Below, one piece after another: positions 13,300-21,731 of a stretch of 58,822 nt of DNA (position 1 is the stretch's first letter; the number at the start of each line of letters is the position of its first letter). The notes below the pieces were generated by a model that did not search any database, was not told the DNA's origin, and was given only the letters and a program-made list of their open reading frames with translations. This stretch comes from Acidimicrobiaceae bacterium (lineage in GTDB: Bacteria; Actinomycetota; Acidimicrobiia; Acidimicrobiales; RAAP-2), in the NCBI GenBank assembly GCA_003142095.1, contig PLON01000074.1, positions 1-58,822 on the forward strand. Reading direction: 5' to 3'. The position numbers and the translations under genes were made by a program.

Positions 13300-14060
13300 G
13301 AATTGACCGCCTTTGCCGTAGAGGAAGTTGAGACAAGAATGCGCACAATCACGGCCGCCGCGAGCGCGTAGATAACGACGAGCCCGAGAAGCATCACGTC
13401 ATCGCCAGGCCAGCGGACCTTTAACCCCTCTCCCGTCCAAAAGGTGCCGTAACTCACGAGCATGATGCCGACCGCCATTTTCATGGCGTTCTCGGGAACG
13501 TTCGAGAGTTGCTTGGCAACAATGACGCCCACGATGCCCACCAACACGACCGCCACTCCCGCCACGGCTGCGGCGAGTCCGAGTCGATGCGCCGACGTGC
13601 CGAGGGTCAAGACGGCGATCACGATCTCGAGCCCCTCGAGAAACACGCCCTTGAAAGCAACGACGAAGGCAACCCCGTCTCGTCCCGGGCGCTCACCGGT
13701 CAGGGCCAGCGACGCCACGGTTTCGCGATAGATGGCGTCCTCGTCGTGCTTCGCCTTGTAGCCACTCGAGCGAAGGACGGCCTTGCGTAGCCACTGGAGG
13801 CCAAATATCAAAAGGACGATCCCGACAATGAGGCGAAGCGTCGAGAGAGGGACCTCCACCAACGCGGGACCGAGTACCGCCACCAGTGCCGCCAAGGCAA
13901 CGAGGGCGACACCTACGCCTTCAAAGGCCGAGCGCCATCCGCGCGTGTGTCCAACCGCGAGCACAATGGTGAGGGCTTCCACCATCTCCACCGCGGCCGC
14001 CAAGAACACGGCTCCGACCAGAACGATCGTGGCCGACGTGGCGTTCACTGTGGCGATCAT
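13296..14060 (-). CDS. FTR1-like / COG4280-type polytopic membrane protein
   Basis: This is a 254-residue protein of about seven transmembrane helices. Two halves carry related acidic helices: VEMVEALTIVLAV near residue 25 and VFLEGLEIVIAVLT in the second half. The latter resembles the REGLE helix of FTR1 iron permeases. The ATG overlaps the stop of the ABC ATPase gene (ATGA) and has an AAGGAGGAG site. Next to a ferric-type ABC transporter, a metal-handling role is likely. The family assignment is from memory of motif layout and not searched. Confidence 0.65.
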   Translation of the reverse strand: MIATVNATSATIVLVGAVFLAAAVEMVEALTIVLAVGHTRGWRSAFEGVGVALVALAALVAVLGPALVEVPLSTLRLIVGIVLLIFGLQWLRKAVLRSSGYKAKHDEDAIYRETVASLALTGERPGRDGVAFVVAFKGVFLEGLEIVIAVLTLGTSAHRLGLAAAVAGVAVVLVGIVGVIVAKQLSNVPENAMKMAVGIMLVSYGTFWTGEGLKVRWPGDDVMLLGLVVIYALAAAVIVRILVSTSSTAKAVNS

Positions 14061-15169
14061 CTCTTCTCCTCCTTCGTAGAGTTCATAACAAAACAGGCCG
14101 ACGGCTCCAGCGACACCCGCACCGCGGCGTCGCGATCATATCGACACTTCGAAAATACCTTGGTGAGCTCGGCCCCCTCACCGAGGGTAACGACGTGCTC
14201 GTACCCACGGCCGTTAAAGGCGACGTCGCGCACCACACCGCGCAGTCCCGCGCCCTCGTCGCTGCTGCGCAGAGACACCCCCGACGCGCGTACGAAGAGA
14301 CGTCGCGACGTTTCATCAGTCCCCCCGAGATCAACGGCGGTGATGGTCGTGTCGGGAGCGATCGGCATCGTCACCTCGACGTGACCGTCGCCGGAGGAGC
14401 GAACGCTAGAGATCGCGAAGTCGCCGGCGACGCCCGTGAAGCGCGCTACGAAGTCGTTCGCCGGTCGCCGGTAAATCGTCTCGGGCGTGTCGAACTGCAC
14501 CAGCGAACCTCGCTGGAGAACCCCCACTCGGTCGGCCAGCGCGAAGGCCTCGCTCTGATCGTGGGTGATGTAGATGGCCGTTGCTCCGGCGTCGCGCGTC
14601 AAGGTTGCGATCTCGACGCGTAGCTGCTCGCGCCGATCGGCGTCGAGGTTGGAGAGTGGCTCGTCGAAGAGAATGAGTCCGACGTCGGCCGCGAGCGCTC
14701 GCGCCAACGCCACGCGCTGTTGCTCGCCGCCGGAAAGGTCATTGGGGTAAGACTCGGCGAGGTGCGCAATGCCGACTTTTTCGAGCAGACCCTCCACCCG
14801 ATCGCGGCGTGCGTCTTTCGAGAGAGCCGACTCAGCGAGCGGGAACGCGACGTTTCGTCGCACCGTCAGGTGCGGCCACAGCGCGTAGTCCTGAAAGACC
14901 ATGGCGACGCCACGGCGCTCGGGCGGGAGGAAGACGTGGGGCCCCACGACTATTTTTTCCCCGAAGGTGATCGCGCCACCGCTCGGTCGTTCGATCCCGG
15001 CGACGCAGCGCAGCAGCGTCGTCTTTCCCGAACCGGACGGACCGAGCAGGACCACGAAAGTGCCAGGCTCGATATACAGATCGACGGACTTGAGCGCCAC
15101 CGTCGTCGCGAACTCCTTCGTTAATCCTTCAATCGCGACGGGGAAGGGTTCGACGCGCTGTCCCTTCAT
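14057..15169 (-). CDS. ABC transporter ATP-binding protein (ferric iron/polyamine-type)
   Basis: This is a nucleotide-binding subunit of an importer. It has Walker A GPSGSGKT, a Q-loop (VFQDYALWPH), the signature LSGGEQQR, Walker B LILFDEP and the H-loop ITHD. A C-terminal TOBE-like domain follows. The chosen start is ATG 15169 (MKGQRVEP), which overlaps the permease TGA. The frame extends to 15199 but would run into the permease gene. It resembles FbpC/PotA-type ATPases. The substrate is inferred from neighbours. Confidence 0.88.
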   Translation of the reverse strand: MKGQRVEPFPVAIEGLTKEFATTVALKSVDLYIEPGTFVVLLGPSGSGKTTLLRCVAGIERPSGGAITFGEKIVVGPHVFLPPERRGVAMVFQDYALWPHLTVRRNVAFPLAESALSKDARRDRVEGLLEKVGIAHLAESYPNDLSGGEQQRVALARALAADVGLILFDEPLSNLDADRREQLRVEIATLTRDAGATAIYITHDQSEAFALADRVGVLQRGSLVQFDTPETIYRRPANDFVARFTGVAGDFAISSVRSSGDGHVEVTMPIAPDTTITAVDLGGTDETSRRLFVRASGVSLRSSDEGAGLRGVVRDVAFNGRGYEHVVTLGEGAELTKVFSKCRYDRDAAVRVSLEPSACFVMNSTKEEKR

Positions 15170-16974
15170 CGCACCACACTCCAACCGACCCGACGCCACC
15201 CCACGGGCGTAAAGAGTCGATAGAGACCGAGCGCGATGAGGATGACGCCGAACATCTCGGCCAGTGTCAGCACCGTCATCGCGGTACCGGACCCCGACTG
15301 AAAGTTCCCGAGGTAGGACTGAATCGTTACCGAGGCCGGCTCCTGGCTCGGCGGATAGAGAATCTGCGAGATCGCGAGTTCAGAAATTGTCTTCGCGAAC
15401 GTAAGGAGCCATCCCCACACGAGCACCCTCGACATCAAGGGAAGATTCGTCGTACGCCACGCCCGAAGACGCCCGGCGCCGTGAACTCGTGCGGCGTCGC
15501 CGAGCGACGCTTGAAGTTGGCTGACCGGGCCCGCCATAAATCGGGTCTGGCCCGGCAGAGCAGAGGCCACGAGCCCGAGCATCAACAGTGGCAACGTCTT
15601 GTAGATATCGACCACGTTGTGCGTGATGAAGCTGAGGTTGTAAAAGAAGATGTATCCGACACCGAGTACGACACCCGGGATAGCGACGGAACCCAAGAGA
15701 AAAATGTCGGTGATGCGCTGGCTCCATCCTCCGTTCGTCGCGATGAGACGTCGCGCCAGAATCACCGCCATGACGCCGGTGCCCGTCGCGACGACGAGAC
15801 CCAACTGGTTCGACAGCAACAGTGGCGAGCCCAGTCCATTGTCGACGAGAGCGGGATGGAACACTTGGTTGTAGTAGCTGAGCGTGAAGTGAACGGCCGG
15901 TCCGGCGGCGTCACCGAGATTTTGGACGAAGGAACCGACGACGGCGCCAAGGATCGGCACGCCGAGGGCGAGGACCACGATGACACCGATTCCGACTGAT
16001 ACGTACAGACGTGGCAAGGGTCGAAACTCTCGCCGGCGCGGCACGCGAGTTCGCCCCGACAACACGGCGTACGACTTCGAACGACGCATCACCATCGACT
16101 GCGCCGCGATCGGGGGCACGGTTGAGAGAATGAGGACCCCGGCAATGACGGCCGCGACGGAGAAGTTGGCGGGAAAGTTCGAGATGGAGTTGAAGAGCGT
16201 GTACGTCGCCAAGGGAAAGTGCGCGTGGTAGCCGAGCGTGTCGGCAACTCCGAAGTCACTGATCGTCTCGGCGAAGCTGATGGCGAGCGCGCTCAACAGG
16301 GCGGGCGCCACGATCGGCAGCACGGTCCTCATAGTTCGAGCGCGCCCCGCGCCGTGGATGCGCGCCGCGTCCTCGAACTCTCCCCCCAACCCCTGGAGCC
16401 CGGCCGCCACGATGAAGTACGCGAACGGTAACGCCGACGACGTCAGGACGATGACAATACCGAGAGGCCCGAAGAATTCACCGTAGAGCCAATGGGTGTT
16501 CAGACCCATGGCGTGCGCCGCGCCGTAGGGCTCTAGAAGATCGGTCCACCCGAGGGTCATCATCCAGGTCGGCATGAGAAGCAACAGCCACATGGCGATC
16601 GCCCACACGCGACGTCCGGCGACGTTGGTGCGGTGAATGAGCCACGCGAGCATTGTCGCGATCGAGACCGCCAGCAACGCAACCAGGGTGGAGACCCACA
16701 ACGAATTGAATATTCCCTGACCCGTGGAGCCTTGAAACGCCTCGCCGATGAAGCGAAAGGTAAACCACTGCGAACCCTGACCAAAGAGCCGGGGACTGAC
16801 CGCGAGCGTCAAAAAGCATCCGACCGGAGCGATGATGAGCAAGAAGAGAACGATCCAGATCAGGGTCGAACTCGCCGACGGTCGTCGTCGACGACGGGCC
16901 GATGGTTCGGCGACGGGCAGATCGACCAGAACTGTCTCGAGCGCCTCGCTCGTCGCAAGAGTTAGTTCGGTCAC
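15166..16974 (-). CDS. ABC transporter permease, fused two-domain (FbpB/AfuB type)
   Basis: This 602-residue permease contains two BPD-type transmembrane domains in one chain, each ending in the EAA loop (EFEDAARIHGAGRARTMRTV and LGDAARVHGAGRLRAWRTT). Fused permeases of this kind are typical of ferric-iron importers. It starts at GTG 16974, 66 bases after the binding-protein stop, and overlaps the ATPase start. An Arg-rich cytoplasmic N-terminus precedes the first helix. Confidence 0.87.
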   Translation of the reverse strand: MTELTLATSEALETVLVDLPVAEPSARRRRRPSASSTLIWIVLFLLIIAPVGCFLTLAVSPRLFGQGSQWFTFRFIGEAFQGSTGQGIFNSLWVSTLVALLAVSIATMLAWLIHRTNVAGRRVWAIAMWLLLLMPTWMMTLGWTDLLEPYGAAHAMGLNTHWLYGEFFGPLGIVIVLTSSALPFAYFIVAAGLQGLGGEFEDAARIHGAGRARTMRTVLPIVAPALLSALAISFAETISDFGVADTLGYHAHFPLATYTLFNSISNFPANFSVAAVIAGVLILSTVPPIAAQSMVMRRSKSYAVLSGRTRVPRRREFRPLPRLYVSVGIGVIVVLALGVPILGAVVGSFVQNLGDAAGPAVHFTLSYYNQVFHPALVDNGLGSPLLLSNQLGLVVATGTGVMAVILARRLIATNGGWSQRITDIFLLGSVAIPGVVLGVGYIFFYNLSFITHNVVDIYKTLPLLMLGLVASALPGQTRFMAGPVSQLQASLGDAARVHGAGRLRAWRTTNLPLMSRVLVWGWLLTFAKTISELAISQILYPPSQEPASVTIQSYLGNFQSGSGTAMTVLTLAEMFGVILIALGLYRLFTPVGWRRVGWSVVR

Positions 16975-16986
16975 GCTACAGGGGCT

Positions 16987-17026
16987 CGCGGCGACACCGA
17001 GGGGGGAGGTTCTCGGCGCCGCCGCG
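16987..17026 (-). promoter_or_regulatory. Hairpin between binding protein and permease
   Basis: CGCGGCG plus CCGAG pair with CTCGG plus CGCCGCG around an A/G-rich loop. Such intercistronic hairpins often protect the binding-protein mRNA and lower permease expression. That role is inferred. Confidence 0.4.
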
Positions 17027-17040
17027 TGATGCTACGACGG

Positions 17041-18138
17041 TCAACTTGGAATGACGTTTTGGTCGAACCAGGAGTTAATCGAGCTTTCCAACGGTCCCCA
17101 CACGTAGGGGTTGATGGTGATGGCATGGGTGGCCGAGAGCGCCGGGATGACCTTGTTCGCGGGGTTTTCGCCGTTCAGCACCGGCCAGAAGAGCGAGTCA
17201 CCCTGAGGGTCACCCGTCTGCATGACCTTTTGGCCGGCCGGCGCCATCACCCAGTCGACAAACTTCTTGGCGTCGTCGCGTACGATCAGCGGCTGCTTCG
17301 CGTCAATGCCGATGGCGCTCGGCAGGGCGATGGAGTAGTTGAGGTACTTCACGCGAATCGTTGGAAAGGAACCGTTCAACTCGTCGCCGTAACAGGCCGA
17401 ACTCTGGACGACGGCCATGCTGATCGAACCCTGCTCCATCGCGCCGAGGGTTGGACCGTTGGTCGAACTCACGAGGAGACCGTTCTTCGCGAGCTTCGAG
17501 AAGAAGGTCTTGCCTGCGGCAACGGCTTTCGATGTCGATCCGCTCTTGTAGGCACCAACTTCATTCATCACGCCGGCGATCAACGGGAACGTGGGACCCG
17601 ACTGCGCGGGGTCGTTCATTCCGAGTACCCCGTTGTACTTGGCTTCGCTCAACTGCGCCCAGGTGCTCGGCAACTGGTTGGCCTTTACGACCGCCGAGTT
17701 GTAGCAGAGGGCTCCCGTCACGGTGAGACCCGTCGGGGTGTAGCTACCGTCGGAGGGAACATTGGCTTTGCCGAGCGGGTTAAAACTCACGTTCGGCACG
17801 CTGTGCTTCTCGAGCAGTCCCCGATCGTCGAGTTCGGCGAAGGCCGTGGCCCCGTCGACCCAGAGGACGCCCCACTTGGGGTTATCGCCCTCGGCTTGAA
17901 TCTGTTCAAGAAGCGGACCCGTGGAATTGTCGTTCAACGTCACGGTGAAGCCCGGGTGTGTTGCGTTAAAGGCAGTCACCGCGGCGTGGTCGTACCCCTG
18001 AGCGGAATAGAGCACGAAGCCCGGATTCGACGCGCCGTGTGCAGACCCGGCAAGAACGGTTAGTGATGCTGCAAGGGCAGCACCTGCGGCGCCCGCGCGA
18101 AGCCAGGCAGTTCGGTAACGGCGTTGGAGTGGTCTCAT
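17041..18138 (-). CDS. ABC transporter substrate-binding protein (ferric-type)
   Basis: This 365-residue secreted binding protein has a basic N-terminus, a hydrophobic signal peptide and an Ala-rich cleavage region (SAHGA) near residue 36. The mature part follows the bacterial type-1/AfuA-like fold: FVLYSAQGYDHAAVTAF, then a domain crossover, and LIVRDDAKKFVDWVMAPAGQ near the C-terminus. It is the first gene of the operon with permease, ATPase and FTR1-like protein. Iron is the best guess. An aminoethylphosphonate- or thiamine-type ligand cannot be excluded. Confidence 0.82.
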   Translation of the reverse strand: MRPLQRRYRTAWLRAGAAGAALAASLTVLAGSAHGASNPGFVLYSAQGYDHAAVTAFNATHPGFTVTLNDNSTGPLLEQIQAEGDNPKWGVLWVDGATAFAELDDRGLLEKHSVPNVSFNPLGKANVPSDGSYTPTGLTVTGALCYNSAVVKANQLPSTWAQLSEAKYNGVLGMNDPAQSGPTFPLIAGVMNEVGAYKSGSTSKAVAAGKTFFSKLAKNGLLVSSTNGPTLGAMEQGSISMAVVQSSACYGDELNGSFPTIRVKYLNYSIALPSAIGIDAKQPLIVRDDAKKFVDWVMAPAGQKVMQTGDPQGDSLFWPVLNGENPANKVIPALSATHAITINPYVWGPLESSINSWFDQNVIPS

Positions 18139-18152
18139 GACACACTTTTTAC

Positions 18153-18178
18153 GGTCACCGATTTAACGCAGGGTGACC
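18153..18178 (-). promoter_or_regulatory. Inverted repeat in the iron-operon promoter
   Basis: GGTCACC and GGTGACC, separated by 12 bases containing GTTAAAT, lie 15-40 bases before the binding-protein start. The arms could be an operator straddling the -10 element. It does not match the DtxR/IdeR consensus. Confidence 0.4.
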
Positions 18179-18252
18179 AACGTTCGCCGAGGGTTCGAAA
18201 CCTTTGAGCCGTGGCCGTCACTCACTGAGGACGCCCACAGCAAATGGCCCGG

Positions 18253-18417
18253 CTAGCGGGTCTCCTTGTGCAGCGTGTGCTTGCGCTCCCACTGACAGAA
18301 CTTCTTCATTTCGATGCGCTCACGGTCGTTGACCTTGTTTTTGGTCGTGATGTAGTTGCGACGCTTGCAGTCCTCGCACGCGAGGGTCACCTGCACTCGC
18401 TTTTCGTTCTTCGCCAT
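18253..18417 (-). CDS. rpmG: 50S ribosomal protein L33
   Basis: This 54-residue L33 starts at ATG 18417 ([12 protein letters not shown]), preceded by AAGGAGAGA. The longer frame runs back into tRNA-Met. The first zinc-ligand pair is intact (C14, C17 in CEDC), but the second pair reads C41-QW-E44 instead of CxxC. The zinc ribbon is therefore incomplete, midway between the zinc-binding and zinc-free forms. It follows tRNA-Thr and tRNA-Met, an order common in Actinobacteria. Confidence 0.95.
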   Translation of the reverse strand: MAKNEKRVQVTLACEDCKRRNYITTKNKVNDRERIEMKKFCQWERKHTLHKETR

Positions 18418-18456
18418 TCTTCTCTCCTTGGTACTTCGTGGGCCCAACATTGTGCC

Positions 18457-18533
18457 TGGTAGCGGCGGCGGGACTCGAACCCGCGACAACACGATTATGA
18501 GCCGTGTGCTCTGACCACCTGAGCTACGCCGCC
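18457..18533 (-). tRNA. tRNA-Met (CAT anticodon), elongator-like
   Basis: The 5' acceptor GGCGGCG pairs with CGCCGCT (one G-U). The anticodon loop is CTCATAA with anticodon CAT, and the T-arm is GCGGGTTCGAGTCCCGC. The 3' end ACCA is encoded. The G1-U72 pair argues against an initiator tRNA. Lysidine-type Ile(CAU) is not excluded. Confidence 0.93.
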
Positions 18534-18538
18534 TGGCG

Positions 18539-18610
<72 letters not shown>

Positions 18611-18697
18611 GTTCGCAAATAAAAAAAGCCGCGAGGGGAAATTGTAGTGCCTGAAACCCCAATTATTCCAACTAGTCGGGGACTACCCTGGACGCCT

Positions 18698-19231
18698 ATG
18701 AGAACGCGCCTGGTGGAGGTAGATGACGCCACAGCGCTCATGAACATCTTGAACCCCGAAGTCGTCGAGCGCTCCATCTCCTTCGAACTCGTGCCCAAGT
18801 CGCTCGAGGAACAGCGCGAGTGGATCCGCGAGCACCAGGCGACCCACCTTTGCCTGGTGGCGGTCAACACCGACGACGACCTCGGTGAAATAGGCCCTCG
18901 AAACGAGCGAATTCTCGGCTTCGCCTCGGTGTCACCCTTTCGCGAGCGTCCGGCCTACGCCACGACCGTTGAAAATTCCGTTTACGTCCACCGCGGCGCG
19001 CGCGGCCGTGGAGTGGGAGAACTGTTGCTGAACGACCTCATCGCGACGGCGAAGAACTCGGGATTTCACTCGATCATCGCGCGCATCGTCGGCGAGAACG
19101 CCAGTTCCATCCGTCTGCACGAAAAGTGCGGTTTCACATTGGTGGGGACGGAAATAGAAGTCGGGCGCAAGCACGGACGCTGGCTCGACGTCGTTGAGTA
19201 CCAGTACGTGATGCCCGATACGGCGCGTTAA
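18698..19231 (+). CDS. GNAT-family N-acetyltransferase
   Basis: This 177-residue acetyltransferase of the phosphinothricin/RimI-like group has VYVHRGARGRGVGELLLNDL (acetyl-CoA loop RGRGVG) and the end motif ASSIRLHEKCGF. I start it at ATG 18698, because family members begin just before RLVEVDDATALM and TACCCT lies 8 bases upstream, as in other leaderless genes here. A GTG at 18647 with an AGGGG site is the alternative and would add 17 Pro-rich residues. Substrate unknown. It overlaps the convergent mannosyltransferase by four bases. Confidence 0.88.
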   Translation: MRTRLVEVDDATALMNILNPEVVERSISFELVPKSLEEQREWIREHQATHLCLVAVNTDDDLGEIGPRNERILGFASVSPFRERPAYATTVENSVYVHRGARGRGVGELLLNDLIATAKNSGFHSIIARIVGENASSIRLHEKCGFTLVGTEIEVGRKHGRWLDVVEYQYVMPDTAR

Positions 19232-20958
19232 GTCGCCGCTCCGGGCGAGAGTTCTGTCGCCACCGCGCTCGGCGCGGGACCCGAAGAGATCTCTGGAGTG
19301 CGAGGCGCCAGATCCTGCTCGTCGGCAATCTCTTCGCCGGCTTCGCGCAGCGCCCGCTCGCTCTCGGGCCACGACCACCGGGTCCAGCGACCCATCGGCG
19401 CAATCAGCACTCCGCCGAGAATCGCCACCGCCACCGCAATGAGCAGCGGATTCGAGTGCACGAGGCCGGCGAGCAACTGACGACCACCCGGCAGGCCAAT
19501 GAAGGGTCCGGTGATCGAGAGCAGAAGAAGCCAGAAGTGCTCCCGGCCTCGATAGCTCGCGGCAAATATCACGAGTCCCCAGGCCAGATACCAGGGCTGC
19601 ACGACGGGACCGAGGATGACGAATAACAACAAGGCGAGCCCCAGCGAACGAACCCATCCGCGCTCGGGTGAATGCCACAGCAGCCAGAGCGTGAAGGCGG
19701 CGGCAATCACCAACCCCAGGAATCGCGTCACTGAGAGCACCGGCGCGAGTGAGACGCTGTGCTGACCAACGGCGTGCAAGATATTCGTGATCGCCATGCC
19801 TGCGCCCGTCGCGGGGGCCGCCCAGGACCTGACGGTGCCATTGCTCAGGAGGTTGTCGACCCAGCCAAAACCGAATCCGGCCATCAGCGTCGCGACGCCG
19901 AGCACGGCGGCCGCGACCACTCCACCTATGGCGAACGGTCGAACTCTCTCCTTCAATGTCGCACTCGGGGGCGCCCAGTTCCACGCCACGAAGGCGAGAC
20001 CAATTGCCGCCGGTGCCTTGATGGCCGTCGCGAGCGACACGAAGAACAGCGCCCAGACCGGATGTCGTTGCACGGCGAGACCGAGGCCAATGACTAAGAA
20101 CCCCGTCATGAGGGCGTCGTTGTGCGCGCCGCCAATGAGCGTGAGCAACACGAGCGGATTCATCGCGGCGAGCACGAAGGCTTCACCCGGGTCACGACCG
20201 AGACCGCGAGCCAACAAAATAACGCCGTAGCCAATCATCGCGACAGCGATTACTTCGAGTAGCCGCAGTCCGACGACGGTCCAGAGTTGGTGGTGCATGC
20301 TGATCTTGTCGATGGTGCTGTCGACGAAGAGAAAGAACGGTCCGTACGGCGCGGGAGTGTTGCTCCAGAGTGGATCGACCGGCCGCGTCCAGACGTTGCT
20401 CGCCGCGCCGAGTGTGTAGGGCCCATAAAGATACGGGTTGATGCCGTGCGCCGTCATCTCGCCCTGGGCGGCGTAACTGAAGACATCGCGAGAAAAAAGC
20501 GGCGGAGCCACGATCATCGGCACCGACCAGAGTCCGAAGATCCACCAGAGCTTCTTGAGCGACACCCCCGCGTGATGTTTCATGACTTCGGCGAGCCGTA
20601 ACCACACCCGCATCAATAACAACAGTCCGCCGTAGACGAGCACCACCGACACGATGTACTTGGTCACGCTGGGCGTGCCGACGGCGTTGGCCGCCGGTTC
20701 CCCGAAGAACCAGGTACCGGTGAAGTTGAACTTAAACGGCGAGTTGGTAAAGGAAGAGCCCGCGAGAATGGCCGTCAGCGCCGCGAAGCCGAGCAACGCC
20801 GGCTGCCACAGAAAACTCCACCCCTCGAAAGGTCCGGGAGTGAATCGGCCCAGCGGCGTGTAGCGCTGTTCGAGGAGTTCCACACCCGACTCGAAACGAG
20901 TGGCGCCGCGCTCGTAGGTCCTTCGAACCCAGTTCGCCCACGAGTTCACTCGACCCAC
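19228..20958 (-). CDS. Polyprenol-phosphate-mannose-dependent alpha-1,6-mannosyltransferase (MptB-like)
   Basis: This integral membrane GT-C glycosyltransferase has about a dozen transmembrane helices. Family marks are RDVFSYAAQGEMTAHGINPY with the following TPAPYGPFF, the acidic loop that binds the lipid-linked sugar, and GGAHNDALMTG. Relatives build mannan/lipomannan backbones in Actinobacteria. The frame runs back over tRNA-Tyr, so I place the start at GTG 20958 with AGGAG four bases upstream. GTG 20949 is an alternative. The C-terminal tail is acidic and cytoplasmic. Confidence 0.85.
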   Translation of the reverse strand: MGRVNSWANWVRRTYERGATRFESGVELLEQRYTPLGRFTPGPFEGWSFLWQPALLGFAALTAILAGSSFTNSPFKFNFTGTWFFGEPAANAVGTPSVTKYIVSVVLVYGGLLLLMRVWLRLAEVMKHHAGVSLKKLWWIFGLWSVPMIVAPPLFSRDVFSYAAQGEMTAHGINPYLYGPYTLGAASNVWTRPVDPLWSNTPAPYGPFFLFVDSTIDKISMHHQLWTVVGLRLLEVIAVAMIGYGVILLARGLGRDPGEAFVLAAMNPLVLLTLIGGAHNDALMTGFLVIGLGLAVQRHPVWALFFVSLATAIKAPAAIGLAFVAWNWAPPSATLKERVRPFAIGGVVAAAVLGVATLMAGFGFGWVDNLLSNGTVRSWAAPATGAGMAITNILHAVGQHSVSLAPVLSVTRFLGLVIAAAFTLWLLWHSPERGWVRSLGLALLLFVILGPVVQPWYLAWGLVIFAASYRGREHFWLLLLSITGPFIGLPGGRQLLAGLVHSNPLLIAVAVAILGGVLIAPMGRWTRWSWPESERALREAGEEIADEQDLAPRTPEISSGPAPSAVATELSPGAAT

Positions 20959-21038
20959 GAAACTCCTCTCGCCACGCAAATGACACCGTACTGCTCCGAC
21001 TCCACGTCGGACGTGGCCAACCCCGACGGGATTGACCA

Positions 21039-21123
21039 TGGTGGGCCAGGAGGGATTTGAACCCCCGTAGGCTAAGCCGTCTGGTTTACAGCCAGATCCC
21101 ATTGGCCACTCGGGCACTGACCC
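21039..21123 (-). tRNA. tRNA-Tyr (GTA anticodon)
   Basis: An 85-base class II tRNA with a long variable arm. The acceptor GGGTCAG pairs with CTGGCCC. The anticodon loop is CTGTAAA with anticodon GTA. ACCA is encoded at the 3' end. It sits just upstream of the mannosyltransferase gene. Confidence 0.96.
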
Positions 21124-21242
21124 GTCGAAAATTCTACAGCGTGGCTCCCGCCGCGACCAATGGAGGAGTTCGCGAAGCCGACGACTCCGAAATATCCGGC
21201 ACTCACGACGCGACTTTTTGCGCGACGCTCTAGATTTGTCGC

Positions 21243-21731
21243 ATGCCAAGTTTTGACGTCGTCTCCGAGATCGACTTACAAGAAGTGCGAAACGCCGTGG
21301 ATCAGACCAACCGCGAAGCAGGGACGCGCTTTGACTTCAAAGGTACCAACGCGCTGATTGAATTCTCGGAGAAGGAACTGACACTCAGCGCCACCACCGA
21401 AGATCGACTGAGGGCTCTGTATCAACTGTTGGAAGAGAAGCTCGTCAAGCGGTCGGTCTCGCTCAAGACGCTCGACGCCGGAAAGATCGAAGAGGCTAGC
21501 CACAACAGCGCCCGTCAGAAGGTGTCCCTAAAAGCCGGGATCAGCCAAGAAGTTGGCAAACAGATCAACAAACTCGTGAAGGACATGGGCGCCAAAAGCC
21601 TCAGTTCGTCTATCCAGGGTGACCAAGTCCGCGTCACGGGCAAACAGCGCGATGACCTTCAGCGCGCGATGACGGTCTTCAAAGAGGCCGACCTCGCGGT
21701 CCCTCTGCAGTTCACCAACTTTCGCGACTAA
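21243..21731 (+). CDS. yajQ: YajQ-family nucleotide-binding protein
   Basis: This 162-residue YajQ/UPF0234 protein begins MPSFDVVSEIDLQEVRNAV and ends LPLQFTNFRD-like (VPLQFTNFRD), the family termini. These proteins bind nucleotides (cyclic-di-GMP in some species) and RNA. TAGATT lies six bases before the ATG, so the mRNA is probably leaderless. Its end overlaps by four bases the convergent GtrA gene. Confidence 0.95.
   Translation: MPSFDVVSEIDLQEVRNAVDQTNREAGTRFDFKGTNALIEFSEKELTLSATTEDRLRALYQLLEEKLVKRSVSLKTLDAGKIEEASHNSARQKVSLKAGISQEVGKQINKLVKDMGAKSLSSSIQGDQVRVTGKQRDDLQRAMTVFKEADLAVPLQFTNFRD

Noticed and set aside
17041-18138. Calling the first binding protein a second phosphonate-binding protein
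   Set aside because: The fold is similar to AEP-binding proteins, but the fused permease and FTR1-like neighbour favour iron. No phosphonate genes are near it.
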